A stretch of 64,000 bases of DNA. Source: Lysobacter capsici (lineage in GTDB: Bacteria; Pseudomonadota; Gammaproteobacteria; Xanthomonadales; Xanthomonadaceae). The first letter of the stretch is position 1. Each line of letters starts with the position of its first letter. The notes below the pieces were generated by a model, which saw nothing but the letters and a program-made list of their open reading frames with translations, searched no databases and was not told the DNA's origin. Positions 1-9,094 of the stretch are shown in pieces. The stretch is from contig NZ_CP094357.1 in assembly GCF_014779555.2 (NCBI RefSeq), positions 5,642,001 through 5,706,000 of the forward strand. Direction: 5' to 3'. Position numbers and translations under genes: made by a program.

Positions 1-372
1 GACCGCGCCGACCTCGGGCCGCGCGCGCAGTTCCTCGGCCAGGGCGCGGGCGCGTTCGAGCTTGACCTCGGGTTTGAGGAACAGGCTGATCTGGCGCGAG
101 CGCTGCACGTCGCCGGCGAAACGTTCGACGTTGTTCAACGCCGCCCACAGCCCCAGCGGCAGCGCCAGCGCCACCGCCATCACGCCAATGGTCAGCAACG
201 CCGCCCATGGCTTGCGCAGCAGGCGGCCGAGGCTGGCGACCAAGCTGTAGAGGTGATGATCGAGCCACGCGCCGAAACGCGACTGCGGCGCCGAATCGAT
301 CGCGATGTCGATCTCGCGGTCGGCGCCGGGGATCGGTTCTGAAGTCGTCCCGGAAGAATTCACGCTGCTCAT
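1..372 (-). CDS. ftsX: Cell-division protein FtsX, N-terminal part (cut by window edge)
   Basis: FtsX is the membrane partner of the FtsE ATPase; together they control peptidoglycan hydrolases at the septum. Only the first 124 codons lie in the window. The ATG at 372-370 overlaps the ftsE stop in an ATGA junction, so the two genes are translationally coupled. The visible part has a polar cytoplasmic N-terminus of about 50 residues, a first transmembrane helix around residues 56-80 (LLTIGVMAVALALPLGLW), and the start of the large periplasmic loop (QISLFLKPEV). Identification rests on the ftsE neighbour plus this topology and loop motif, which are typical of FtsX. The C-terminal three helices are outside the window. 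Confidence 0.9.
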   Translation of the reverse strand, partial: MSSVNSSGTTSEPIPGADREIDIAIDSAPQSRFGAWLDHHLYSLVASLGRLLRKPWAALLTIGVMAVALALPLGLWAALNNVERFAGDVQRSRQISLFLKPEVKLERARALAEELRARPEVGAV

Positions 373-1055
373 TCGGCCAGGTCCTCGGGCGCGATATCGT
401 CCACCAGGCGGCCGTGGTTCAACACCAGCACGCGCTTGCGCATGCGCTTGACCAACGCGAGATCGTGGCTGGCGACCAGCACGCTGGTGCCGCGCTCGGG
501 CAAGGACTGGAACAAGGTCATGATTTCGGCCGACAGGGTCGGGTCGAGGTTGCCGGTGGGTTCGTCGGCGACCAACAGCCGCGGCTCGCCGATGATCGCG
601 CGCGCGATCCCCACCCGCTGTTGTTCGCCGGCCGACAATTCGCCCGGCAGCGCGGTCGCGCGCGCGCCCAGGCCGACTTTCTCCAGGGTCGTGCGCACGC
701 GCCGGCCGATGTCGGCGCGGCGCAGGCCGCGCAGCAACAGCGGCAGGGCCACGTTGTCGGCGACGCTGCGATCGGCGAGCAGGCGATGGTCTTGAAACAC
801 CACCCCGACCTCGCGCCGGTGCAGGGCGATGCGACGCCCGCCGACCTTGAGCAGATTTCGTTCGCCGAACAGCACCGCGCCGCGGCTGGGCCGCTCGCTG
901 AGGTGGATCAGCTTGAGCAAGGTGCTTTTGCCCGCGCCGGAGTGGCCGGTCACGAACAGCATCTCGCCCGGGGCCACCTCGAAGCTGACTTCGCTCAAGG
1001 CCTCGTGGGCGCTGCTGTAGCGTTTGCTGACGTTGTCGAAGCGCAATACGGTCAT
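369..1055 (-). CDS. ftsE: Cell-division ATP-binding protein FtsE
   Basis: ABC-type ATPase of the FtsEX complex, on the cytoplasmic face of the inner membrane, coupling ATP hydrolysis to activation of septal amidases. The 228-residue length is normal for FtsE. Visible motifs are Walker A GHSGAGKST (37-45), Q-loop Gln88, signature LSAGEQQ (140-146) and Walker B LVADEPTGNLD (161-171). The start ATG at 1055 gives MTVLRFDNVSKRY, the usual FtsE N-terminus. It is the first gene of an ftsE-ftsX operon reading left and overlaps ftsX by 4 bp. Confidence 0.97.
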   Translation of the reverse strand: MTVLRFDNVSKRYSSAHEALSEVSFEVAPGEMLFVTGHSGAGKSTLLKLIHLSERPSRGAVLFGERNLLKVGGRRIALHRREVGVVFQDHRLLADRSVADNVALPLLLRGLRRADIGRRVRTTLEKVGLGARATALPGELSAGEQQRVGIARAIIGEPRLLVADEPTGNLDPTLSAEIMTLFQSLPERGTSVLVASHDLALVKRMRKRVLVLNHGRLVDDIAPEDLAE

Positions 1056-1367
1056 GGCCGGGAGTATCGCAGAGCGAATCGCCGGAAATCATCACGTTTC
1101 GGCTTTTGCGTTTGGCCTATGTTCGCGCTGCGGTCGTCGCAGCCACGCGGACGCGCATCGACGACATCGACCGGCCGCCCTCGCGGGCGCCACAGGCCGG
1201 CACCCGCTTCACGACCGCTACCACCGCCGCGCCGGGCCGCGCCGCCGCGCGCGACGCCCTGTCCACGCGGGACTCGCAACACCGCGCACGTCCGACATTG
1301 CAACGCACGCCATCGACCCGCCGGGCCGATCGGAACCGCTTGCCATCCTTCAATGGAGTCAGACGCC
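1056..1367. other. Divergent intergenic region, no gene seen
   Basis: This 312-bp stretch separates ftsE (leftward) from the secreted-protein gene at 1368 (rightward). It must hold both promoters. I see no convincing -35/-10 pair, operator or small gene; the open frames crossing it are GC-rich shadows. Confidence 0.5.
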
Positions 1368-1808
1368 ATGCTCACGACCAAGACCTCGCTCGCCCTCGCC
1401 GCCCTGCTCGCCCTGGGCCTGCTGCCCAGCGGCGGCGCGCGCGCCGAACAGTACGACGCGCCGATCAACATCGGCACCCTCGCCTGCCCGGCCGGCTCGA
1501 CCGGTTACGGCAACGCCCGTTTCATCGTGTTTCCGTTCTTCACCAACACCGTGCCGAACTACCGCATGACGATCTGGTGCAACGCCGCGGGCAGCGGCCG
1601 TCGCGGCCACTACGAACCCGGCGTCGGCGGCGTGTTCGTGGCCTGGCCGTACGCGGGCGGTTCGTTCGGCGTGGGTTGGCCGGCCTCGCCCAATCACAGC
1701 AATCAGTATCAGTTGCTGGATGTCGACAGCGACGGCGACCTGGACGTGTTCCAGTTGCTGGAAACCTCGCCGAATACCTGGTCGGTGTTCTTGAGCCGCA
1801 CCCAATAG
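1368..1808 (+). CDS. Small secreted protein with Ca-binding-like Asp-rich motif
   Basis: Protein of unknown function, 146 residues. The start at 1368 is chosen because GGAG at 1355-1358 sits 9 nt upstream; an in-frame ATG at 1353 lacks such a site. Residues 1-26 form a signal peptide ending GGARA, so export is expected. Near the C-terminus is DVDSDGDLDVFQ, which resembles the calcium-binding loops of FG-GAP/VCBS and dockerin-like repeats. Two Cys in the mature part (IGTLACPAG, MTIWCNAAG) could form a disulfide. No family is recognised; a single repeat is too little to call a beta-propeller. It stands alone, with a strong hairpin just downstream. Confidence 0.75.
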   Translation: MLTTKTSLALAALLALGLLPSGGARAEQYDAPINIGTLACPAGSTGYGNARFIVFPFFTNTVPNYRMTIWCNAAGSGRRGHYEPGVGGVFVAWPYAGGSFGVGWPASPNHSNQYQLLDVDSDGDLDVFQLLETSPNTWSVFLSRTQ

Positions 1809-1876
1809 GCCCGGCCCGCCAATCCGAGCGCGATCGCTGCCTCGCGCATGCGCGGATTCGCGGTTCGGCTTTTGCT

Positions 1877-1904
1877 CAAGAACCCCGCGAATGCGGGGTT
1901 CTTG
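1877..1904. terminator. Perfect 12-bp hairpin after the secreted-protein gene
   Basis: Arms 1877-1888 and 1893-1904 pair perfectly (CAAGAACCCCGC with its complement) around a GAAT loop. It lies 69 nt after the stop at 1808. There is no long U tract after the stem, so efficiency is uncertain, but position and stability fit a terminator. Confidence 0.65.
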
Positions 1905-2072
1905 CCGTGATCGGCACGAACGCGGGGCTTGTCCGTCGTTGCGCCGATCGCGGAACCGCGACGACCGGACAGCGCTCGTCATCCCGCGAATGCGGAGATC
2001 AAGCGCTTTGCCGCGGCATGACCATCACCGCCATGCCGCGATCAATTCGCAGCCAGCATGCCGAACACGAAA

Positions 2073-2097
2073 GCGAAGCGGCGTTGCGCCGCTTCGC
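2073..2097 (-). terminator. Hairpin just after rhlB stop
   Basis: An 11-bp perfect stem (GCGAAGCGGCG at 2073-2083 with 2087-2097) and a 3-nt loop sit 16 nt beyond the rhlB stop. On the minus strand the stem is followed by TTTCGTGTT, a weak U-rich stretch. Likely rhlB terminator. Confidence 0.6.
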
Positions 2098-2112
2098 GAA
2101 TCGATCCGCCGA

Positions 2113-3912
2113 TCAGTGCTGCGTACGCGGCGGACGCGCGACCAGCGACTTGAGCTTGCGGCCGATCCGGCCCAGCAACGACGGCTTGCCGTCGCCCGAA
2201 GCGGCCGGTGCCGACGCCGCCGCGGGCTTGGCCGCGGCCGGCTTGTTGGCGGCAACCGGCTTGGCCGTCGGCGCCGCCGCATTCGCGGCCGCCTGCGCGC
2301 CTTCGGCGCCTTCGATCCGGCGACCACCGCGACGGCGACGACGCTTGCGCGGCGCGCGTTCGCCTTCGGCGGCGGCGGGGTTGGCGGCCGCGGCATCGGG
2401 ATTGACCGCCGCGCCTTCGACCCGCGGCTTGCGCGGCGGACGCGGCGCGGCCGGCGCGCCGTCCTGCGCGGGAGCGCCTTCGACCGGCTTGACCTCGGTG
2501 CTCTTGGCCGGACCGCCTTCGCTGCGCGGACGACGCGGCGGCGCGCCATCGCGGCGACCTTCGCTGCGCCCGCCACGGCCCGCGCCGGGACCGCCGGAAC
2601 CGCTGCGGCTGCGACCGCCGCCACGGCGTTCTTCATCGGCGGCGCGCTGTTCGCGCGCTTCCTTGAAGATCGCGCCGATGCTTTCGTTCTCCTCGCCTTC
2701 CTCGCCCGCCGGCACTTCGCGCGGCGTGCGCGGCAGCGACACCAGCAGCTCGGCGTCGACCGGCGCGGTCGGCAGCTTCTGCTCGATGTAGGCCTCGATG
2801 TCGGGCAGGCTCATCGCATAGCGTTCGCAGGCGAAGCTGATCGCGTCGCCCTCGGCGCCCAGGCGCGCGGTGCGGCCGATGCGGTGCACGTAGTCTTCCG
2901 CGTCGAACGGCAGATCGTAGTTGTAGACGTGGCTGACGCCGTCGATGTGCAGGCCGCGCGCGGCCACGTCGGTGGCGACCAGGATTTCCAGCTGGCCCTT
3001 CTGGAACTTGTTGAGCAGCGATTCGCGCTTCTTCTGCGGCACGTCGCCCGACAGCACGCCGACGCGATACCCGCCGCGCTCGAGCGAACGCGCCACGCGC
3101 TCCACCCAGACCTTGGTGTTGACGAACACCATGGTGCGCGCGCCTTCGCTGCGCGACAGCAGGCCCAGCAGCAGCGGGATCTTTTCTTCGTCGGACGGGA
3201 AGTACACCTTCTGCCGGACCTTGGCCGCGGTGATGAACTCGGTCTCGACCACGAGCTTCTCGGGCTCGTTCATGTGCTCGTAGGCCAGTTCCAGCACGCG
3301 ATGGCTCAGCGTGGCCGAGAACAGCAGGGTCTGGCGCTCGGTGCGGATCGGCATGCGCCGCAGCAGGAAGCGGATGTCCTTGATGAAGCCCAGGTCGAAC
3401 ATGCGGTCGGCTTCGTCGAGCACGCAGATCTCGCAGGCGTGCAGCGACACGACCTTGTGCTGCTTAACGTAGTCGATCAGGCGGCCCGGGGTCGCGATGA
3501 TGACGTCGGCGCCGCTCTGCAGGATTTCGCGCTGTTTGTCGTAGTCCACGCCGCCGTAGACCAGGGCGAATTTCAGGCCGAGGTCGGAACCGAACTTGAC
3601 CGCGTCCTTGTGGATCTGGATCGCCAGTTCGCGGGTCGGCGCCAGGATCAGCGCGCGCGGGTCCTCGGGCTTGCGCTCGGCCAGGGCCGGGCTGGTCAGC
3701 AGGCGGTTGATCACCGCGACCAGGAACGCCAGCGTCTTACCGGTGCCGGTCTGCGCCTGGCCGGCGACATCGCGCCCGGTCAGCGCCAGCGGCAGGGTCA
3801 GGGCCTGAATCGGCGTGCAGCGCGAGAACCCGGCGGCTTCGAGGCCGGCCAACAGGGTCGGGTGCAGGTCGAACGAGGAGAAAGTGATATCGGTTAAAGG
3901 CTTGTCGCTCAT
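2113..3912 (-). CDS. rhlB: ATP-dependent DEAD-box RNA helicase RhlB
   Basis: RNA helicase that unwinds structured mRNA, in many proteobacteria as part of the degradosome. The core (about 1-390) has the Q-motif (CTPIQ, 32-36), motif I AQTGTGKT (53-60), PTRELA (92-97), TPGRL (141-145), DEAD (166-169), SAT (199-201) and HRIGRTAR (343-350). The start at 3912 gives [18 protein letters not shown], the normal RhlB beginning; the frame stays open upstream but without homology. Length is 599, far above the ~420 of E. coli RhlB, because of a ~200-residue low-complexity tail (about 395-599) that is first acidic, then Arg/Gly-rich, then Ala/Pro/Lys-rich and probably disordered. It is divergent from trxA-rho, the classical rhlB-trxA-rho neighbourhood. 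Confidence 0.95.
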   Translation of the reverse strand: MSDKPLTDITFSSFDLHPTLLAGLEAAGFSRCTPIQALTLPLALTGRDVAGQAQTGTGKTLAFLVAVINRLLTSPALAERKPEDPRALILAPTRELAIQIHKDAVKFGSDLGLKFALVYGGVDYDKQREILQSGADVIIATPGRLIDYVKQHKVVSLHACEICVLDEADRMFDLGFIKDIRFLLRRMPIRTERQTLLFSATLSHRVLELAYEHMNEPEKLVVETEFITAAKVRQKVYFPSDEEKIPLLLGLLSRSEGARTMVFVNTKVWVERVARSLERGGYRVGVLSGDVPQKKRESLLNKFQKGQLEILVATDVAARGLHIDGVSHVYNYDLPFDAEDYVHRIGRTARLGAEGDAISFACERYAMSLPDIEAYIEQKLPTAPVDAELLVSLPRTPREVPAGEEGEENESIGAIFKEAREQRAADEERRGGGRSRSGSGGPGAGRGGRSEGRRDGAPPRRPRSEGGPAKSTEVKPVEGAPAQDGAPAAPRPPRKPRVEGAAVNPDAAAANPAAAEGERAPRKRRRRRGGRRIEGAEGAQAAANAAAPTAKPVAANKPAAAKPAAASAPAASGDGKPSLLGRIGRKLKSLVARPPRTQH

Positions 3913-4169
3913 GCGTTTCAGAAGTCCGCGCCGATCAGGCGCCGTAGAGTGTCGCTTGCGTGGGTGGCGTCGGCGAAGCAGACTGCCGGGGCCGAGCCGG
4001 CGCCCGAGTTGAACTCTGAAGGCAGGCTCGATGAGGCCGTGGCGCAGCCCTTGAAGGTGCCGCGAAACGCCCCAGTTTAGCGTAAGCCCCCGCCCGGCAT
4101 GGGCCGCCCGGGGTTCCATTCTAGATTAGCCTGATCCGTATGGATCTGGCACCCCCGCAGGAGACCCCC

Positions 4170-4502
4170 GTGAGCGAAAAAGTTCTGCATGCTGGCGATT
4201 CCGACTTCGACGCCACCGTGCTGCAGTCGTCCGAACCCGTCCTGGTCGATTTCTGGGCCCCGTGGTGCGGCCCGTGCAAGGCGATCGGCCCGATCGTCGA
4301 GCAGCTCGCCGACCAGTACCAGGGCAAGGCCAAGGTGGTGAAGGTCGACGTGCAGGAATTCCCGTCGCTGGGCGTTCGCTATAACGTGCGCAGCATCCCC
4401 ATGCTGCTGATGTTCAAGGACGGCCAGGTCCATTCCAGCCAGTTGGGCGCGCCGCCGAACATCAAGTCGCTGCTCACCCAGATGATCGACAAGGCCATCT
4501 GA
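4170..4502 (+). CDS. trxA: Thioredoxin TrxA
   Basis: Cytoplasmic dithiol-disulfide oxidoreductase. The active site WCGPC is at residues 32-36 and the cis-proline of SIPMLL at 77, both canonical. I place the start at the GTG at 4170: CAGGAG at 4158-4163 lies 6 nt upstream and this gives the usual 110 residues (SEKVLHAGDSDF...). An upstream in-frame ATG at 4140 would add ten residues without family support. The gene precedes rho, separated by a 249-nt leader with a stable hairpin. Confidence 0.95.
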   Translation: MSEKVLHAGDSDFDATVLQSSEPVLVDFWAPWCGPCKAIGPIVEQLADQYQGKAKVVKVDVQEFPSLGVRYNVRSIPMLLMFKDGQVHSSQLGAPPNIKSLLTQMIDKAI

Positions 4503-4525
4503 AGCGCGTGATCTGAACCGCGTGA

Positions 4526-4552
4526 CGCATGCGCCCGCCCCGGGCGCGTGCG
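4526..4552 (+). terminator. GC-rich hairpin after trxA
   Basis: A 12-bp stem (4526-4537 with 4541-4552, one U-G pair) with loop CCC begins 24 nt after the trxA stop. No U tract follows, so it may be a weak terminator or an mRNA 3'-end stabiliser rather than a full stop before rho. Confidence 0.45.
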
Positions 4553-4751
4553 TTCCGGGCCCGACCCGGCAACGTGAACGGTATAGCCCGGGAAGCTTGC
4601 CGCCACGCGGCAGCAGTGCTAGTTTCGCAACACCCGGCGTCGGACTTCGCGTCCCCACGCCGCACCCCGTCTAGATACTCATCATCAACCCACGTCCCTG
4701 ACGTCCCGCTCGCCCGATGCGAGCGCTCGCCGCTTAGCGAGGAACCTCCGC

Positions 4752-6605
4752 TTGTCCGATAAGACCCCCGACGCTGGCGATACCGCCGAGAAGCGCGTGC
4801 GTAAACCGCGCGCCAGCAAAACCGCCGACGCCGCTCCGGCCGTCGTGAGCGATGCCAGCCCACTGATTCCGGCCAGACCGGCCCCCGCCGCGCCGGCACC
4901 TGTCGTGCCCGCGCCGGCCAAACCCGCACCCGCCGCCCCGGCTCCGGCCGCCGCATCCGAATCCTCCAGCGCGCCCGCCGCGCCGGTCGCTCCCAAAGCC
5001 CCCGCTCCGGCCGCGCATGCCGGCGGCGATTCCGCTCCGGCCGCCTCCGGCGCCAGCGATTCGTCCGCCTCGCACGGTCACGACGGCAATGGCGGTCAGC
5101 AGCAGCAAGGCCAGAACCAGCAGGGCCAGCAGCGCGACGGCGCCTACGACGCCAACCGTGGCGGCAACAATCGCCGCGACCGTTTCCGTAACCGTCGCGA
5201 CCGCGATCGCAGCGGTGGCGGTGGCGGTGGCGGCGGTGGTGGCGGCAACAACCGTCCGCAGCAGCGCGGCGGCGGCGACGATTTCGACAACGGCGAGAAC
5301 TTCGTCCCGCGTCCGCACCCGCAGGTGCCCGAGGGCTTCCCGCAGTACTCGCTGGGCGACCTCAAGCGCATGCCCGCGCCGAAGCTGATGGATCTGGCCG
5401 ACCAGCTGAGCATCCAGGAAGGCGTCGCCCGCGCGCGCAAGCAGGACGTGATCTTCGCCCTGCTGAAAGTGCTGACCCGCCACGGCGAAGGCGTCGCCGC
5501 CGACGGCGTGCTGGAAATCCTGCCCGACGGCTTCGGCTTCCTGCGCGCGGCCGAGGCGAGCTACCTCGCCGGCCCGGACGATACCTACATCTCGCCCAGC
5601 CAGATCCGCCGCTTCAACCTGCGCACCGGCGATCACCTGTCCGGCCGCATCCGCTTCCCGAAGGACGGCGAACGCTATTTCGCCCTGTCGGTCGTCGACA
5701 GCATCAACGGCGAGCCGCTGGAAGCGTCGAAGAACAAGGTCCTGTTCGAAAACCTGACCCCGCTGTTCCCGCGCCGCAAGTTCAAGCTCGAGCGCGCCGA
5801 CGGTTCGACCGAGGACATCACCGGCCGCATCCTCGACCTGATGGCGCCGCAGGGCAAAGGCCAGCGCGCGCTGATCGTCTCGCCGCCCAAGGCCGGTAAG
5901 ACGATGATGATGCAGCAGGTCGCCACCGCGATCACGCACAACCATCCCGACGTGCACCTGATCGTGCTGCTGGTCGACGAGCGTCCGGAAGAAGTGACCG
6001 AAATGCAGCGCACCGTGCGCGGCGAAGTGGTTTCCTCGACCTTCGACGAACCGGCCGCGCGCCACGTGCAGGTCGCCGAGATGGTGATCGAGCGCGCCAA
6101 GCGCCTGGTCGAACACAAGAAGGACGTGGTGATCCTGCTCGACTCGATCACCCGCCTGGCCCGCGCCTACAACAACGTCGTGCCGAGTTCGGGCAAGGTG
6201 CTGTCGGGCGGCGTCGACGCCAACGCCCTGCACCGTCCGAAGCGATTCTTCGGCGCCGCGCGTAACGTCGAGGAAGGCGGCTCGCTGACGATCATCGCCA
6301 CCGCCCTGATCGACACCGGCAGCAAGATGGACGAGGTGATCTACGAAGAGTTCAAGGGCACCGGCAACTCGGAAGTCCACTTGAACCGCCGTATCGCCGA
6401 AAAGCGCGTATACCCGGCGATCGACATCAACCGTTCCGGCACCCGTCGCGAAGACCTGCTGATCGAGCCCGAGCTGCTGCAGAAGATTTGGATCCTGCGC
6501 AAGCTGCTGCACGGCATGGACGAAATCGGCGCGATGGAATTCCTGCTCGACAAGATGAAGACCACCAAGTCGAACGACGAATTCTTCAGCTCGATGAAGC
6601 GCTGA
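4752..6605 (+). CDS. rho: Transcription termination factor Rho with long disordered N-terminal extension
   Basis: Hexameric RNA-dependent ATPase that ends transcription at C-rich unstructured sites. The start is TTG at 4752, supported by GAGG at 4739-4742 and the [16 protein letters not shown]-terminus. Conserved Rho begins near residue 193 ([14 protein letters not shown]): RNA-binding N-domain with GFGFLR, then ATPase core with PPKAGKT (378-384), VVILLDS (459-465) and the C-terminal [12 protein letters not shown] typical of Rho. Length is 617 against 419 in E. coli. The excess is residues 1-190, an Ala/Pro-rich part followed by a Gln/Asn/Arg/Gly-rich part with an 11-Gly run. An intrinsic terminator follows. 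Confidence 0.97.
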   Translation: MSDKTPDAGDTAEKRVRKPRASKTADAAPAVVSDASPLIPARPAPAAPAPVVPAPAKPAPAAPAPAAASESSSAPAAPVAPKAPAPAAHAGGDSAPAASGASDSSASHGHDGNGGQQQQGQNQQGQQRDGAYDANRGGNNRRDRFRNRRDRDRSGGGGGGGGGGGNNRPQQRGGGDDFDNGENFVPRPHPQVPEGFPQYSLGDLKRMPAPKLMDLADQLSIQEGVARARKQDVIFALLKVLTRHGEGVAADGVLEILPDGFGFLRAAEASYLAGPDDTYISPSQIRRFNLRTGDHLSGRIRFPKDGERYFALSVVDSINGEPLEASKNKVLFENLTPLFPRRKFKLERADGSTEDITGRILDLMAPQGKGQRALIVSPPKAGKTMMMQQVATAITHNHPDVHLIVLLVDERPEEVTEMQRTVRGEVVSSTFDEPAARHVQVAEMVIERAKRLVEHKKDVVILLDSITRLARAYNNVVPSSGKVLSGGVDANALHRPKRFFGAARNVEEGGSLTIIATALIDTGSKMDEVIYEEFKGTGNSEVHLNRRIAEKRVYPAIDINRSGTRREDLLIEPELLQKIWILRKLLHGMDEIGAMEFLLDKMKTTKSNDEFFSSMKR

Positions 6606-6634
6606 CCGCGCGAGATCGACGAAGAGCGCCAAAG

Positions 6635-6662
6635 AAAACGCCCCGCATCGCGGGGCGTTTTT
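6635..6662 (+). terminator. Intrinsic terminator of rho
   Basis: A 12-bp perfect stem (6635-6646 with 6650-6661), loop ATC, ending in a run of T. It lies 30 nt beyond the rho stop. A textbook Rho-independent terminator on the rho gene itself. Confidence 0.92.
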
Positions 6663-6688
6663 GTTTACGGCGATCGCTCGGGCCGCGA

Positions 6689-6714
6689 GCGTGTTTATCG
6701 ATCGATAAGCACGC
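6689..6714. repeat. 26-bp inverted repeat between convergent genes
   Basis: The 13-nt arms 6689-6701 and 6702-6714 are complementary with one mismatch (core TTATCGATCGATAA). It lies between the rho terminator and the 3' end of the minus-strand effector gene; it may terminate the latter or be a protein site. Confidence 0.4.
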
Positions 6715-6732
6715 CCGATCCGCAGAGCGAGA

Positions 6733-8535
6733 TCAGAACCCGCGGCCGCCCGGCGTGGCCTGCTGCTGGGTCGGCGACTCGGTCGCGGCGGTGTGGCGCG
6801 CGGCGAGCTGACTGCTCGTCTCCACGCTCTGATGCGAAGCGCTGGCGACATCGAGCGTGACCATGCGCCGCGCCGGCGATTGCAGATCGCCCTGCACCGC
6901 GAACAGCTTGCTGCCGTCCTTGCTCGCGAGCAGGTGATCGACCTGGGTCAGGCCGCCGTCGCGCGCGGCCGGGACCAAGGCCGCGGCGAGGTTCTTCTGC
7001 TGCTGCTCGCTGAGCCGGTTCTGCGGGATCTCGGTGCCTTTGACCTTGTCGAGCATGTCGCGGTACTGCCCGTTCAAGGCGTTCGCGCTGCTGCTGAGAA
7101 TACCGGCCACGCGCAGGCCTTCCTCGAGCGTGCCGCCGACCTTGTTGGTGTTGCGGTTGGCCGCGTCGCGCAGCTCCGGCGGCAGCAGGTAGGTGCCGCG
7201 CTCGCGCTCGCCGTCGCGATCGCGCACGTAGCGCTTGACGTCGTTGAGCTCCAGATCGAGGAACTCGCGCGCCGAGCCCTTGGCCGACTGCGCCAGCTGG
7301 ATCGCCTGCGGCGCGGTGAGCTTGTCCAGGCCCTGGCCCGAGGCCAGGGCGTCGACCAGCGATTCGGGATGCACTTTCTGCTTGAGGAAGGACAGAAAGC
7401 GCTCGCGCGTTTCCGGATTCTGGCCCAGGCCATCGAGCACGCGCGTGGCGGTGGACAGCGCATTGGCGCCGTCGGTCGGCATGCCGGCGATATTGCGCAT
7501 CACCCCGTTGATGGCCTGCTTGGGTTCCAGGCCCTCGCCGAACGGGAAACGCTCGCGGAATTCGTCCCAGCGCGGCTTGAGCAGCGCTTCGCGCGCGTGC
7601 TTGATCAGCTCGAAGGCGCCGGCGGCGAACGCCACCACCGCGATGCCGATCGGCGCGATGCCGATCAGGCCGCCGACCAGGCCCGCATTGCGCGCGCCGA
7701 ACATGGTCGCGATGTTGCCGATATTACCGACGGTCTTGAAGCCGCCGTTGAGCAGATCGAACGCGGAGTCGACGCGCTGGTTGGTGGTCAGCGGCATGCC
7801 GGTCAGCGGGTCGCGGCCGTTGAACACGCGGCCGGCGTTCTGGCCGATGTCCCTGACGTCATGCGCCACGTCCTTGATCGCGCTGTAGCGCTCGAGGATC
7901 TTCGCCGCTTCGCGTTCGCGGCCGGTGCGGTTGGCGAACTCCAGCACCGCGGCCATCGCCGCCGCATCGAGCGGCTGGCCGTTGAGATGGGCGGCGTTGC
8001 CGGACTTGATCGCCGCGTCCAGCGCTTCCAGGGTCTGGGTGATGTCGCCGTGGCCGCCGTTGACCGCGAGCTGCTTGAGTTCGCGCAGATGCTCGTCGAC
8101 CGGCGCCGGGCCGTTGGCGTCGCGCTGCGCCGACCAGGTCTTGGAGTATTCGACCAGCGCGTTCTGCGCGTTCGCCGGCAACTCCACTTCGTAACCGTGG
8201 AACGGCGGCGCAACGCGGCCGTCGGCGCGGGTTTCGCCCGGATGCAGTTTCCAGCTCAGCTCGACATCGGCCAGCGCGCCGCCGGGCGCGGAGGCCGAGG
8301 CGATGGTGGCTTCGAGCGTGTCCTCGTCGACCACCTGGCCGTTGCGTTGCAACGCATCGGCGACGAACGCGCGCAGCACGGTGTCGCGCGACCACTCGGC
8401 GTCGGCGGGCAGCAGCGCGGTATAGGTTTGCGCGTGTTCCTGCGCGGCGCCTTGCCCGGCGTAATGACGCGGGTTGGCGGCGGCATCGCTGCGCGGCAGG
8501 TGGGCGTCCAGGATCGAATCGACTGCTGCATTCAT
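6733..8535 (-). CDS. X-type T4SS effector (X-Tfe) with C-terminal XVIPCD domain
   Basis: Likely antibacterial effector delivered by an Xanthomonas-type killing type IV secretion system. The last ~100 of 600 residues (about 495-595) match the pattern of the XVIPCD signal recognised by VirD4: GLTQVDHLLASKDGSKLFAV, a following hydrophobic/charged stretch and a Ser/Gln-rich end (VETSSQ...PTQQQ). The N-terminal body has no enzymatic domain I recognise. A Gly/Ala-rich hydrophobic segment at about 285-309 could be a membrane helix, so a pore-forming or membrane-active toxin is possible. The start is ATG 8535 (GGAG 8 nt upstream); an in-frame GTG at 8541 is less well placed. No T4SS structural genes are in the window. 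A small lipoprotein gene lies directly upstream. Confidence 0.82.
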   Translation of the reverse strand: MNAAVDSILDAHLPRSDAAANPRHYAGQGAAQEHAQTYTALLPADAEWSRDTVLRAFVADALQRNGQVVDEDTLEATIASASAPGGALADVELSWKLHPGETRADGRVAPPFHGYEVELPANAQNALVEYSKTWSAQRDANGPAPVDEHLRELKQLAVNGGHGDITQTLEALDAAIKSGNAAHLNGQPLDAAAMAAVLEFANRTGREREAAKILERYSAIKDVAHDVRDIGQNAGRVFNGRDPLTGMPLTTNQRVDSAFDLLNGGFKTVGNIGNIATMFGARNAGLVGGLIGIAPIGIAVVAFAAGAFELIKHAREALLKPRWDEFRERFPFGEGLEPKQAINGVMRNIAGMPTDGANALSTATRVLDGLGQNPETRERFLSFLKQKVHPESLVDALASGQGLDKLTAPQAIQLAQSAKGSAREFLDLELNDVKRYVRDRDGERERGTYLLPPELRDAANRNTNKVGGTLEEGLRVAGILSSSANALNGQYRDMLDKVKGTEIPQNRLSEQQQKNLAAALVPAARDGGLTQVDHLLASKDGSKLFAVQGDLQSPARRMVTLDVASASHQSVETSSQLAARHTAATESPTQQQATPGGRGF

Positions 8536-8555
8536 ATGCACGGCTCCATGTCGGA

Positions 8556-8575
8556 GGGGTCATCCCCATGACCCC
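8556..8575. promoter_or_regulatory. Perfect 8-bp inverted repeat upstream of the effector gene
   Basis: GGGGTCAT (8556-8563) and ATGACCCC (8568-8575) flank CCCC. It lies 21-40 nt upstream of the effector start, where an operator or 5'-UTR hairpin could act. No regulator is known for it. Confidence 0.35.
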
Positions 8576-8728
8576 GAGCGCCGGCGGCAGGTCCGCGGGC
8601 GGACTCGCATGATGCCCCCGTCGCTGAACGAGAGCAATTCCGCGCTGATTTCCATGCAGTTTTTGGCTTTTCCGTACGGCGCCGAGGATTACGCGCCGCA
8701 CGGGGGCCGACTGTCGCGGCGCGCCGCC

Positions 8729-8917
8729 TCAATCGGTTCCATGGCCGCTCGACGGCCCGCAGACGCGGGGCGGGCGCGTGGACACGTCGTTCGAAACATC
8801 GGCATCCCAAAGCGCGAACTGATGCGGCGCCATTTCGTCCATGGCGGGGTTGCAACCGCTCAGCATCGCCATCGTCAGCATCAGATACAACGTCGGCATC
8901 CACTTGCATTGCTTCAC
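8729..8917 (-). CDS. Small predicted lipoprotein upstream of the T4SS effector
   Basis: A 62-residue protein. The start is GTG at 8917 with GGGAGG 6-7 nt upstream, a strong ribosome site that supports a real gene. The N-terminus is Lys-containing, then hydrophobic, then a lipobox MLSGC with Cys at 22, so it should be lipidated. The mature part is only ~40 residues (NPAMDEMAPHQFALWDAD...) with one more Cys. It is co-directional with the effector gene and ends 194 nt before it. X-Tfe genes usually have an immunity lipoprotein (X-Tfi) next to them, and this is the only candidate by position, but it is much shorter than typical immunity proteins. No family recognised. Confidence 0.6.
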   Translation of the reverse strand: MKQCKWMPTLYLMLTMAMLSGCNPAMDEMAPHQFALWDADVSNDVSTRPPRVCGPSSGHGTD

Positions 8918-9094
8918 GGTGAACCTCCCTGTAGGTCGAGATGATTGCGCTCCTGCGCTATCCCGCCGATCGCGTCGCGACCGGCGGTGCCCGTCATTGT
9001 GCGTGTCGGCCGTCGCTCAACCTGCGAATGAATTGGGCCGGTATTCGCCATTGCGACGGCGTCGAAGTTCGCCGTCATGTCGATCTTTTCGGGC

